From the NCBI GenBank assembly GCA_024695145.1, contig JAILIS010000047.1, forward strand, positions 62,001 through 126,000: a stretch of DNA of 64,000 nt, read 5' to 3'. This DNA comes from Lachnospiraceae bacterium. Its GTDB lineage: Bacteria; Bacillota; Clostridia; Lachnospirales; Lachnospiraceae. Both the position numbers and the translations under genes were made by a program. Shown here piece after piece: positions 27,211 through 35,221 of the stretch. Within the stretch, counting starts at the first letter, position 1; the number at the start of each line of letters is the position of its first letter. Below the pieces are notes generated by a model. It was not told where the DNA came from and searched no databases. It worked only from the letters and a program-made list of their open reading frames with translations.

Positions 27211-29979
27211 ATGAAGAAACAAAAGTTTGACGGCAGGGGAGCCGAAGAATGCAAAAGACTTGACTGGGTGGAACTGTCTGAGACGCTAGAGGCAAAGGGC
27301 AGCGAGGAAAGTCCCATAGTGAACGAGACCATTTCCCAGATCGTTTCCGAAGACCTGAAGGTTGATACTCAGGGCCTTGACGGAGTAAGAGATGCTGTGG
27401 ATTCATTCTACGCATACGACAAGAAACCTTCTGCCGCTAAAAAGGTCAAAAAGAGCGTCGCGGATAATCCCGTTGACGAGAAGATAATCATTCGCTCGGA
27501 AGAACTGAAGAAGAAACGCAGTGCGGCAAAAAGCTCTGCGGCAAAGAGTGCTACGTCAAAGAGCACATCAAAGAGCAGCGCATCAAAGAGCGGCACATCA
27601 AAGAGTACCGCAGCCAAGGCTGCATCTGCCAAGGGAAGTGTCGCCAAGAGCAAAACGGCGAAAAGATCATCCGCTCACAGATCGTCACATGTCGGCCCCG
27701 AAAGATCAAATGATTCTTTCAGACACGTAAAGGGTCTTGATAAATACAGAAAGATGGGGGTTCTTCCGACAAAGGAGGACGGGCCTTCGGATTTTCGCAA
27801 AAAATCAGCCGACTGGAAAGACGAGGAGATCAAAAAGGCCGAGGCCGTTGACAACGGTATCATAGCTGAAGACGAGGATCTTACGTTCGGCGAGAAGCTT
27901 AAGAACATGTCAGTCACAAGCATCCTTGCATATGTTATGGCCGGAGTTCTGTTCATCACATCGTTGATGACGACGACCGTATATGCGGATTACCGCGGAG
28001 AGCAGAGCAAAGCTATGGCGATGGCGAATCTCCCCTCTTTTGTCGATGATGTCACAAACGTTGCCTACAACGGAGACATTGTCAATACGCAGGAGTTCGA
28101 GATGGAAGATGCCGCATCGGAGATGCCTGCAAGTGAGAACAGGATGCTCTCGCTCATACTCACCAGCGTGGAAAAAGACCTTAAGGTCAAGCTCGTTGAT
28201 GATGAGGATACGCTTGTAAAAGGCGTTAAATGGGGCATTACCGTTACGGACGACAAAGACAAGGAAAGTACGTACGAAGATGAAGACGAAGACGGAGTGA
28301 TCCATCTTACCGGAATGAATGCCGGTGATTATTCCGTAGCGATAACGGATACAGGCGGACTTGACGGGTATCTCTATCCCACTGTCGGACAGAAGGTGAG
28401 CGTTAAGGCAAAGGTCGAATACAAGGTTATCGCAAATATCAAAGACGAGATCAAGAAAGAGAGCGAAGTAAATGCTGCCGCCGAAGATAACGGCAATAAA
28501 GCGGCAGATGTGGAAACGGGAACCGCTCTTACCGATACGGTGGAATTTGTTGAATCATCGAGAGAGGAGAACGGCGAGACCTACGAAGAGGCAATTGTGG
28601 ATCTTTCCAAGACCGAGATCATCGCTACTGTCGGCGGAAGACTTGTTGCGGCACTTAAGAACATAGCGGATGTCGCAAATACATTTACTTCCGGCACACT
28701 GGCAAACATCGGCACCGCACCCCTCGGCAGGATGGTGGCGCTCGATCCTTCGGGTGAGGAAAACGCGAACGGATCTGGAAGCGGCGAAGAGAATAAGACA
28801 GAGGTGACTGCTACACCCACACCTACTGCGACTCCTGCTCCTGCTCCGGCACAGTCGGATCAGTCATCTTCGCAGCCCGAAGCCGCCCGGCCTCCGGAAG
28901 GGCAGCAGAACAACATCTCCATGGAAGAGATGATGCGCAGGTACGAGGAGTACAGGAAAGCAAAGGAAGCCAGGGAAAATCAGACGCCGACCCCTACCCC
29001 GACGCTGACACCGACACCGACACCGGCTCCTTCAAATATCACCGATCTTAACGCAACACCGACGCCGGTTCCGCTCGACATACAGAACCAGACGGTCGAT
29101 ACGGACTCATTCAAGCCTGAAGCACAGCTTTACGATTCAGCCAAGAACGAGCTCTACGTTTATGAAGACGGAAACTACAGACTGGCCAAGTTCGCCGATT
29201 ACAAGAGCGGGAACTTCTCCAAGTATTACAGAAAAGTCGTCGGGTTCATCTATACCGGATGGCAGAATATTGATGGCAAGAACTATTATTACAACAAAGA
29301 TCACCAGTTCGTTACCGGAGACCAGATCATAGGCGGAGTTTCATACAAGTTCAATTCCGATGGTTCTCTCGATAACGGTTCAGGCGTACTCGGCATAGAC
29401 GTATCGAAGTATCAGCCGAGCATCAACTGGAGTTCGGTAAAGGCATCGGGTGTTGATTTTGTAATAATAAGATGCGGGTACCGCGGAGCCTCCACCGGAG
29501 CGCTGATCCAGGATCCTTACTTTACGAGCCATATAAAAGGTGCCAAGAGCGTGGGCCTCAAAGTCGGAGTATATTTCTTCTCCACTGCACTCAATGAAGC
29601 CGAGGCTGTAGAGGAAGCGAGTATGTGTGCGGCACTGTGCGGGGATTACGGTATCAACTATCCTGTATTCCTTGATGTTGAGTCATCAAGCAGACCCGGT
29701 TACAATACATTGTCCGCAGCGGAGAGAACGGCCAATATACAGGCGTTCTGCAAGACGATATCCTCTGCCGGATATACACCGGGACTGTATGCGAACAAGA
29801 CATGGCTGACGGAGAAGATCAATACATCCTCACTGTCATGCAAGATCTGGCTGGCCCAGTACAGGGCGGAAGGTCCGACATACAACGGACGTTACGATAT
29901 CTGGCAGTATACGTCAAAGGGAACGGTTGACGGCATCAGCGGAAATGTTGATATGAACAAGAGTTTCCTGAATTACTGA
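27211..29979 (+). CDS. Membrane-anchored GH25 muramidase with Lys/Ser/Ala-rich cytoplasmic domain
   Basis: A 922-residue predicted type II membrane protein. Residues 1-235 are hydrophilic and cytoplasmic, with a Lys/Ser/Ala/Thr-rich low-complexity tract (101-158). One membrane helix follows (about 235-259), then an extracellular domain (260-510), Pro/Thr linkers (533-548 and 591-622), a cell-wall-binding-repeat-like segment (GWQNIDGKNYYYN..., about 675-720) and a C-terminal GH25 domain (727-917). GH25 marks are GIDVSKYQ (Asp730), FLDVES (Asp822, Glu824), IWQYTSKG and NVDMN. GH25 enzymes cut the MurNAc-GlcNAc bond of peptidoglycan. It lies between rmlA and rmlC, suggesting a role in opening or modifying the wall where the polymer is exported or attached. 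AAGGGG precedes the ATG. Confidence 0.9.
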   Translation: MKKQKFDGRGAEECKRLDWVELSETLEAKGSEESPIVNETISQIVSEDLKVDTQGLDGVRDAVDSFYAYDKKPSAAKKVKKSVADNPVDEKIIIRSEELKKKRSAAKSSAAKSATSKSTSKSSASKSGTSKSTAAKAASAKGSVAKSKTAKRSSAHRSSHVGPERSNDSFRHVKGLDKYRKMGVLPTKEDGPSDFRKKSADWKDEEIKKAEAVDNGIIAEDEDLTFGEKLKNMSVTSILAYVMAGVLFITSLMTTTVYADYRGEQSKAMAMANLPSFVDDVTNVAYNGDIVNTQEFEMEDAASEMPASENRMLSLILTSVEKDLKVKLVDDEDTLVKGVKWGITVTDDKDKESTYEDEDEDGVIHLTGMNAGDYSVAITDTGGLDGYLYPTVGQKVSVKAKVEYKVIANIKDEIKKESEVNAAAEDNGNKAADVETGTALTDTVEFVESSREENGETYEEAIVDLSKTEIIATVGGRLVAALKNIADVANTFTSGTLANIGTAPLGRMVALDPSGEENANGSGSGEENKTEVTATPTPTATPAPAPAQSDQSSSQPEAARPPEGQQNNISMEEMMRRYEEYRKAKEARENQTPTPTPTLTPTPTPAPSNITDLNATPTPVPLDIQNQTVDTDSFKPEAQLYDSAKNELYVYEDGNYRLAKFADYKSGNFSKYYRKVVGFIYTGWQNIDGKNYYYNKDHQFVTGDQIIGGVSYKFNSDGSLDNGSGVLGIDVSKYQPSINWSSVKASGVDFVIIRCGYRGASTGALIQDPYFTSHIKGAKSVGLKVGVYFFSTALNEAEAVEEASMCAALCGDYGINYPVFLDVESSSRPGYNTLSAAERTANIQAFCKTISSAGYTPGLYANKTWLTEKINTSSLSCKIWLAQYRAEGPTYNGRYDIWQYTSKGTVDGISGNVDMNKSFLNY
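27520..27684 (+). repeat. Degenerate tandem repeats encoding a Lys/Ser/Ala-rich tract
   Basis: Within the muramidase gene the DNA repeats variants of the 11-mer CATCAAAGAGC at short, nearly regular spacing (clearest at 27556-27605), encoding the basic low-complexity tract at residues about 104-158. Such repeats can expand or contract by slippage. In the protein the tract is strongly basic and lies on the cytoplasmic side of the membrane helix. Confidence 0.7.
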
Positions 29980-30007
29980 TATAAGAAATATATACACGGA
30001 GAGCAAA

Positions 30008-30556
30008 ATGGGAAAGATAACTGTAGAAAAAACACCTATCGACGGGCTTGTGGTCATCACACCGAAGGTATTCGGAGACGAACGCGGCTATTTTATGGAG
30101 ACATATAATATAGCGGATTTTACGGAAGCCGGCATTGACTGTACATTCGTGCAGGATAATCAGTCCGCTTCCAAGAAAGGCGTTCTGCGCGGGCTGCATT
30201 TTCAGAAAGAACATTCCCAGGCAAAGCTTGTACGTGTATTTAACGGAGAAGTGTTTGATGTGGCGGTCGACATGAGAAAGGGCTCAAAAACATACGGAAA
30301 GTGGTTCGGAGTCCGCCTCTCCGGCGAGAACAAAAAAATGCTCTTCATACCGGAACACTTCGCTCATGGATTCCTTGTACTGTCCGACTATGCGGAATTC
30401 GCGTACAAGTGCACCGATCTTTATCATCCCGATGATGAGGGAGGGATCATCTACAACGATCCCGACATAGGCATAGACTGGCCTGTGCCCTCCGGGACAG
30501 AGCTCATTTTTTCCGACAAGGATCAAAAATGGCCGAGACTTAAGGAGCTTTCATGA
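30008..30556 (+). CDS. rmlC: dTDP-4-dehydrorhamnose 3,5-epimerase
   Basis: Third step of dTDP-L-rhamnose synthesis, epimerising C3 and C5 of the 4-keto-6-deoxy sugar. The 182-residue cupin has DGLVVITPKVFGDERGYFMETYN, the FVQDNQSASKKGVLRGLHFQ signature with the catalytic histidine, VFDVAVDMRKGSKTYGKW, and FIPEHFAHGFLVLSDYAEFAYKC. RmlC belongs to an obligate set with RmlD, which is not in this window. GGAG lies upstream of the ATG and the stop overlaps the exporter permease gene by 4 nt. Confidence 0.95.
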   Translation: MGKITVEKTPIDGLVVITPKVFGDERGYFMETYNIADFTEAGIDCTFVQDNQSASKKGVLRGLHFQKEHSQAKLVRVFNGEVFDVAVDMRKGSKTYGKWFGVRLSGENKKMLFIPEHFAHGFLVLSDYAEFAYKCTDLYHPDDEGGIIYNDPDIGIDWPVPSGTELIFSDKDQKWPRLKELS

Positions 30557-31536
30557 CAAAAAGAAAAACGGTCATTACCGTTGTTACGATACTTATAGTA
30601 TCGCTTCTGCTGTACATTATCCTGCATCACAATCCCCTGGCGGATCCCGGCGAGGAAATGATCAAAAAGATCATTTCCTGCATTATTCTTGCCGCAGTTT
30701 ATTCCGTATTCCTGTTTAAATACGATAAGATAGTTGTTCTTCCGGTTGAGCTCTTTCAGAACCGTCAGCTCATCTGGAAGCTTGCCAAGAATGATTTCAA
30801 GACGAGGTATGCCGGGAGCTATCTCGGTATAGTCTGGGCTTTTGTACAGCCGGTCATTACGGTCCTGCTTTACTGGTTTGTGTTCACCGTGGCGCTCCCC
30901 GCAAGGGCGGTGGAGGTAAAGGGTGATATACAGGTGCCGTATATTCTCTGGCTTATCGCCGGTATAGTGCCGTGGTTCTTCTTCTCCGAGGCACTGTCAA
31001 ACGGAACCAATGCTCTTCTTGAGTACAATTATCTCGTCAAAAAGGTTGTGTTTAAGATCAGTATCCTTCCGATAATCAAGATCATCTCGGCACTGTTTGT
31101 GCATGCCTTTTTCCTTCTCTTTACGATAGGTCTTTTTTCGTGTTACGGCATGTTCCCCGATCTTTATACGCTTCAGGTCTTTTATTACAGCGCATGCATG
31201 TTCGTGTTTGTTCTGGGACTGTGCTACATAACCTGTTCGATCATTGTCTTTTTCAGGGATCTCGGGCAGATCATCTCGATAGCACTGCAGGTCGGCATAT
31301 GGGCAACGCCCATACTGTGGAACATCAATACCCTTTCGCCGAGGCTTCGTATAGTATTTAAGATCAATCCGATGAATTATATCGTGGAAGGATACAGGGA
31401 CGCTTTTATCGACAAGATATGGTTCTGGGAGAATTTCTATTCCACGGCTTATTTCTGGATACTGACAATGTGTATGTTCGCCTTCGGAGCTATAGTGTTC
31501 AAGCGCCTGAAGGTTCATTTTGCGGATGTTTTGTAA
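30553..31536 (+). CDS. wzm: ABC polysaccharide exporter, membrane subunit
   Basis: A 327-residue permease of the ABC-2/Wzm family. The core begins at LIWKLAKNDFKTRYAGSYLGIVWAFVQPVI (about residue 74), the typical amphipathic interface helix and first core helix, and ends with INPMNYIVEGYRDAFIDK and a final helix. About 70 extra N-terminal residues add two hydrophobic segments (7-25, 38-56) not found in most Wzm proteins. With the ATPase at 31546 it forms the transporter that exports a full-length undecaprenyl-linked polymer. It overlaps rmlC by 4 nt and lies 9 nt before the ATPase gene. Confidence 0.93.
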   Translation: MTKRKTVITVVTILIVSLLLYIILHHNPLADPGEEMIKKIISCIILAAVYSVFLFKYDKIVVLPVELFQNRQLIWKLAKNDFKTRYAGSYLGIVWAFVQPVITVLLYWFVFTVALPARAVEVKGDIQVPYILWLIAGIVPWFFFSEALSNGTNALLEYNYLVKKVVFKISILPIIKIISALFVHAFFLLFTIGLFSCYGMFPDLYTLQVFYYSACMFVFVLGLCYITCSIIVFFRDLGQIISIALQVGIWATPILWNINTLSPRLRIVFKINPMNYIVEGYRDAFIDKIWFWENFYSTAYFWILTMCMFAFGAIVFKRLKVHFADVL

Positions 31537-31545
31537 AGGAGAGAC

Positions 31546-32910
31546 ATGGCTGATTTTCTTGATGCCATAACACAATCAAATAACGTCAGTGAACACACGG
31601 ATCATGTCAGCTCAGGCAGTATTTCGAATGAGATCGCCATAGGAGTGAGTCACATAACGAAAGTTTACAAACTCTATGACAGAAACCGTGACAGACTGAA
31701 GGAAGCCCTCCATATAGGCAGAAATATACACTGCAGGGAGCACTATGCCCTTGATGACGTCAGCTTTGATGTGTATAAGGGTGAGACGGTGGGGATAATC
31801 GGCACCAACGGTTCCGGCAAATCCACGATACTCAAGATCATCACCGGTGTACTTTCCCAGACGGCGGGAGAACTCAACATAAGCGGGCGGATCTCTGCCC
31901 TCCTGGAGCTCGGAGCCGGTTTTAACATGGAGTTTACGGGTATCGAGAACATATATCTGAACGGCACGATGCTCGGCTTTTCGGAAAAAGAGATAGACGA
32001 GAGGCTTGAGTCCATACTTGAATTTGCCGATATAGGCGATTTTGTGTATCAGAAGGTCAAGACGTATTCGAGCGGTATGTTCGTGCGCCTGGCGTTTGCA
32101 GTTGCGATCAACATCGATCCGGAGATACTGATCGTTGACGAGGCTCTGTCCGTCGGCGATGTGTTCTTCCAGAACAAATGTTACAGGAAGTTCGAGGATT
32201 TTAAAAAACAGGGAAAGACGATACTCTTTGTCAGTCACGATCTCGGCAGTATAAGTAAATACTGTGACAGGGTCATCCTGCTTGAAAAAGGACACAAGAT
32301 CGGCGAAGGTGAGCCCAAAGAGATAATAGACATGTATAAGAAGGTGCTGGTCGGCCAGCTGGATTCGACGGTTGATACCGAAAAGAGCCAGAAGCTTCAC
32401 ACCGGTGCAATGTGGAAGGACAGCATGCAGCTGAACCCCAATGTTGACGGATACGGTAACGGACTGGCCGAGTTCGAGGATTACTGCGCTTACGATAACA
32501 GCGGGACCATAACCAATACCATCATAAAGGGAGATGAATTCACGGTTAAGGTGAAAGTCCGCTTCTTCGGGGATGTATCGGATCCCATATTCGCGCTTTC
32601 GTTCAAGAACATGCAGGGTACCGAGATCACCGGGACGAATACGATGTTTGAGAAGATCACTACCGGTACTCCGAAAGCCGGTGATGTATATACAGTCACA
32701 TTTACCCAGAATATGTCGCTTCAGGGAGGCGAATATCTGGTCTCGCTCGGCTGTGTAGGGTATCGTAACGGTAATTTCACCGTATATCACAGACTGTACG
32801 ACGTGTTTAATCTCACGGTCATCTCATCAAAGAACACCACGGGCTTTTACGATATGAACTCCATCGTGATAGTCCGCAGCAAAGAACAGGAAAATGACGT
32901 ACAAAAATAA
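31546..32910 (+). CDS. wzt: ABC polysaccharide exporter, ATPase with C-terminal cargo-binding domain
   Basis: A 454-residue Wzt-type ATPase. Walker A GTNGSGKS (86-93), ELGAGFNMEFTGIENI, signature YSSGM (174-178), Walker B ILIVDEAL (194-201) and the switch His231 are intact. Residues about 290-454 form a beta-rich extension fitting the Wzt C-terminal carbohydrate-binding domain (PF14524 type): VKVRFFGDVSDPIFALSFKN and YLVSLGCVGYRNGN. In E. coli O9a this domain recognises the methyl-phosphate cap on the finished chain, so its presence beside the methyltransferase-kinase gene is meaningful. It overlaps that gene by 17 nt. Confidence 0.94.
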   Translation: MADFLDAITQSNNVSEHTDHVSSGSISNEIAIGVSHITKVYKLYDRNRDRLKEALHIGRNIHCREHYALDDVSFDVYKGETVGIIGTNGSGKSTILKIITGVLSQTAGELNISGRISALLELGAGFNMEFTGIENIYLNGTMLGFSEKEIDERLESILEFADIGDFVYQKVKTYSSGMFVRLAFAVAINIDPEILIVDEALSVGDVFFQNKCYRKFEDFKKQGKTILFVSHDLGSISKYCDRVILLEKGHKIGEGEPKEIIDMYKKVLVGQLDSTVDTEKSQKLHTGAMWKDSMQLNPNVDGYGNGLAEFEDYCAYDNSGTITNTIIKGDEFTVKVKVRFFGDVSDPIFALSFKNMQGTEITGTNTMFEKITTGTPKAGDVYTVTFTQNMSLQGGEYLVSLGCVGYRNGNFTVYHRLYDVFNLTVISSKNTTGFYDMNSIVIVRSKEQENDVQK

Positions 32911-35221
32911 TGACAGGATAGGAAATGTGGTCATTGACTACACATATTACAAAGGTGAGGACCTGTACTCCGAAGGAGCCGCCGAGGACAGGCTCCTTGA
33001 CTATGTCAAAAATCACACCGCGCTCGATTACGAGCATTATATCCAGGAATCCAGAACATGGTCGGTAATGTATCACCTGTCCTATATCAGGCAGAATGTT
33101 GCCGGATGGCTGCCCATAAAACCGTCTGATGATGTGCTTGAGATAGGCAGCGGCTGCGGTGCGATCACGGGTATCCTGGCGAGGCTTGCCAATACGGTAA
33201 CCGCCGTCGAGCTGTCACAGAAAAGAAGCCTTATAAATGCTTACCGCAACAGGGAATATGACAATATCAGGATCATGGTGGGCAATTTTGAGGACGTTGA
33301 GAAAGGCCTTGCAAAGAAATATGACTATATCACGCTGATCGGAGTGCTTGAGTACGCGGCCTCTTTTATCAGCGGAAGCGAACCGTACACTTCATTTCTT
33401 AAAATGCTGTCCGGACATCTCAATCCCGGAGGAAAGATCGTAATAGCCATTGAGAACAGGCTGGGAATGAAATATTTTGCAGGTTGTAAGGAAGATCATC
33501 TCGGAACATATTTCGGCGGTATAGAAGGTTACTCTGCTTCATCGCCCGTCAGGACATTTTCAAAAGAAAGCCTGAACGATCTTCTCACAAGTGCAGATAT
33601 GAAGGATCCGCTTTTCTACTATCCGTATCCCGATTATAAATTACCCCACACGATATATTCAGATGAGAGACTCCCCGGCATGGGAGATCTCAATACGAAC
33701 CAGCGCAACTACGATTCCGACAGACTCATACTGTTTGATGAGACCAAGGCGTTTGATTCCATGATAGAGGAAGGCAGGTTTCCCGAATTTGCCAATTCAT
33801 TCGTAGTGATAACATCCCCGTTTTCCGGCTGGCAGGATATGATGGAAAAGATTCCGGTATATGCCAAATACGGTAATGACAGGATGGAGGACTACAGAGT
33901 ATGTACCATCATAAACAGATCGCCCGACGGAGAATTGAGTGTTTACAAGAGTGCACTTTCGACCCACGCCAATCCGCACATAGACAAATTTGCCGAGAAC
34001 TGTAAAAGGCTTACGATCCAGTTTTCGGATGCGGGACTTGTTCCCGCGGAATGCAGGCTTATAAAGGGGAAGGAAAAGGGTATCGCATATGCCGGGGTGG
34101 CGTCAACTGCCCGTGACTGCGTACAGTTCGAATATGTATCGGGGACCACGCTTGAAGACCGGCTCAATGAGCTTGAGGCCATGGGACAGTATCCCGAGAT
34201 GGAATCCCTCATAATGGAGTATTGCAGACGACTCGGCAAGCTGTCGGGAATAATGGAGTTCAAGCGCTCCGTTAAGTTTGACGAAGTGTTCGGAAAGAGA
34301 GAATTCAAGAAGAAATACGTCGCGGTCAGTCCGTGCAATTTTGACATGATCTTTTCGAATATCGTTATTGAAGATAAAGATGCCGGCAATGCCGCATGGA
34401 AAGTTCTCGATTACGAATGGGTATGGGATTTTGCCGTTCCCCTTCAGTTTGTGATATACAGAGCCCTGTATTACCATTTTCGTGACAGGGCCGGCGACGG
34501 ATTTTCGGTATATCTTTCGAGAAAGGGAATGGATGTTTACAGCCTGTGCGGCATGGATATAGGGGAGAGGATGCTCTTTTCCGAGATGGAGCATTCATTC
34601 CAGGTGTATATAATAGGCGGTGCGGCATCTCTTGAGGTAATGCAGGTTCTGATGCCCACAACATCCATCAGGATCGATAATATAGTAAAGATCGGGACAT
34701 ATTTAAGAAATCTTGACACTCCGAGGATATATTATTCGAGGGGTACGACATTTTCTTCCGACAATCAGCTCGGGGTCATTGCGGATGTGGATGATTCGCA
34801 TGTCCATGTTCATATACCCATTGAGCGTTATATCAATTCACTTCGCATCGATCCTACGGAATACCCGTGCCTTCTGCATGTTGAGGAGATCTACTTTACT
34901 CTTAACGACGGTATCAGACATGATGTGTCGGAGATCATCGTTAACGGTCACAAAGTGTCGGAGAACACGTTCATATACGATACGAATGATGCCCAGCTGA
35001 TAATTGAAGGAGTATTGCAAAATGCCAATTCAGTGGACGTTAAATATCATATAACCATGGTCGAGCAGCCCTTCTATGATGAAGTATTAAGAGTACTTAC
35101 CAAAAAAGAAGAAATGCTCCTTGAAGAGAAGAAGAAGTTTTCCTACCGCCTGAAACGTAAAGCCGGCATTATAAAGGAGGATATACTGCCTGAGGGCTTT
35201 GTAAGAGCAAGGATAAAATGA
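32894..35221 (+). CDS. WbdD-like methyltransferase-kinase fusion, predicted chain terminator
   Basis: A 775-residue cytoplasmic protein. Residues about 60-250 form a class I SAM methyltransferase with motif I VLEIGSGCGA (81-90), AVELSQKR and LIGVLEY. Residues about 335-530 look like a protein-kinase/APH-type fold: Lys352 in SVYKSALS, a hinge FEYVSGTTL (412-420), catalytic-loop CNFDMIFSN (Asp484, Asn489) and LDYEW (Asp506). A beta-rich part (about 600-720) and a charged helical C-terminus (729-757) follow. E. coli WbdD also joins a methyltransferase, a kinase and a coiled coil; it phosphorylates and methylates the chain end to stop growth. The position directly after wzm-wzt supports that role. 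The kinase assignment rests on motif spacing only. Confidence 0.72.
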   Translation: MTYKNNDRIGNVVIDYTYYKGEDLYSEGAAEDRLLDYVKNHTALDYEHYIQESRTWSVMYHLSYIRQNVAGWLPIKPSDDVLEIGSGCGAITGILARLANTVTAVELSQKRSLINAYRNREYDNIRIMVGNFEDVEKGLAKKYDYITLIGVLEYAASFISGSEPYTSFLKMLSGHLNPGGKIVIAIENRLGMKYFAGCKEDHLGTYFGGIEGYSASSPVRTFSKESLNDLLTSADMKDPLFYYPYPDYKLPHTIYSDERLPGMGDLNTNQRNYDSDRLILFDETKAFDSMIEEGRFPEFANSFVVITSPFSGWQDMMEKIPVYAKYGNDRMEDYRVCTIINRSPDGELSVYKSALSTHANPHIDKFAENCKRLTIQFSDAGLVPAECRLIKGKEKGIAYAGVASTARDCVQFEYVSGTTLEDRLNELEAMGQYPEMESLIMEYCRRLGKLSGIMEFKRSVKFDEVFGKREFKKKYVAVSPCNFDMIFSNIVIEDKDAGNAAWKVLDYEWVWDFAVPLQFVIYRALYYHFRDRAGDGFSVYLSRKGMDVYSLCGMDIGERMLFSEMEHSFQVYIIGGAASLEVMQVLMPTTSIRIDNIVKIGTYLRNLDTPRIYYSRGTTFSSDNQLGVIADVDDSHVHVHIPIERYINSLRIDPTEYPCLLHVEEIYFTLNDGIRHDVSEIIVNGHKVSENTFIYDTNDAQLIIEGVLQNANSVDVKYHITMVEQPFYDEVLRVLTKKEEMLLEEKKKFSYRLKRKAGIIKEDILPEGFVRARIK

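Noticed and set aside
27540..27610. Short regularly spaced repeats suggesting a CRISPR array
   Set aside because: The unit is only about 11 bp, in frame within a large gene, encodes a Lys/Ser/Ala tract, and lacks spacers of constant unique sequence.
31612..32790. 392-codon open frame on the minus strand across wzt
   Set aside because: It is the mirror frame of a gene with intact Walker A, signature and Walker B motifs; the antisense product has no recognisable motif or ribosome site.
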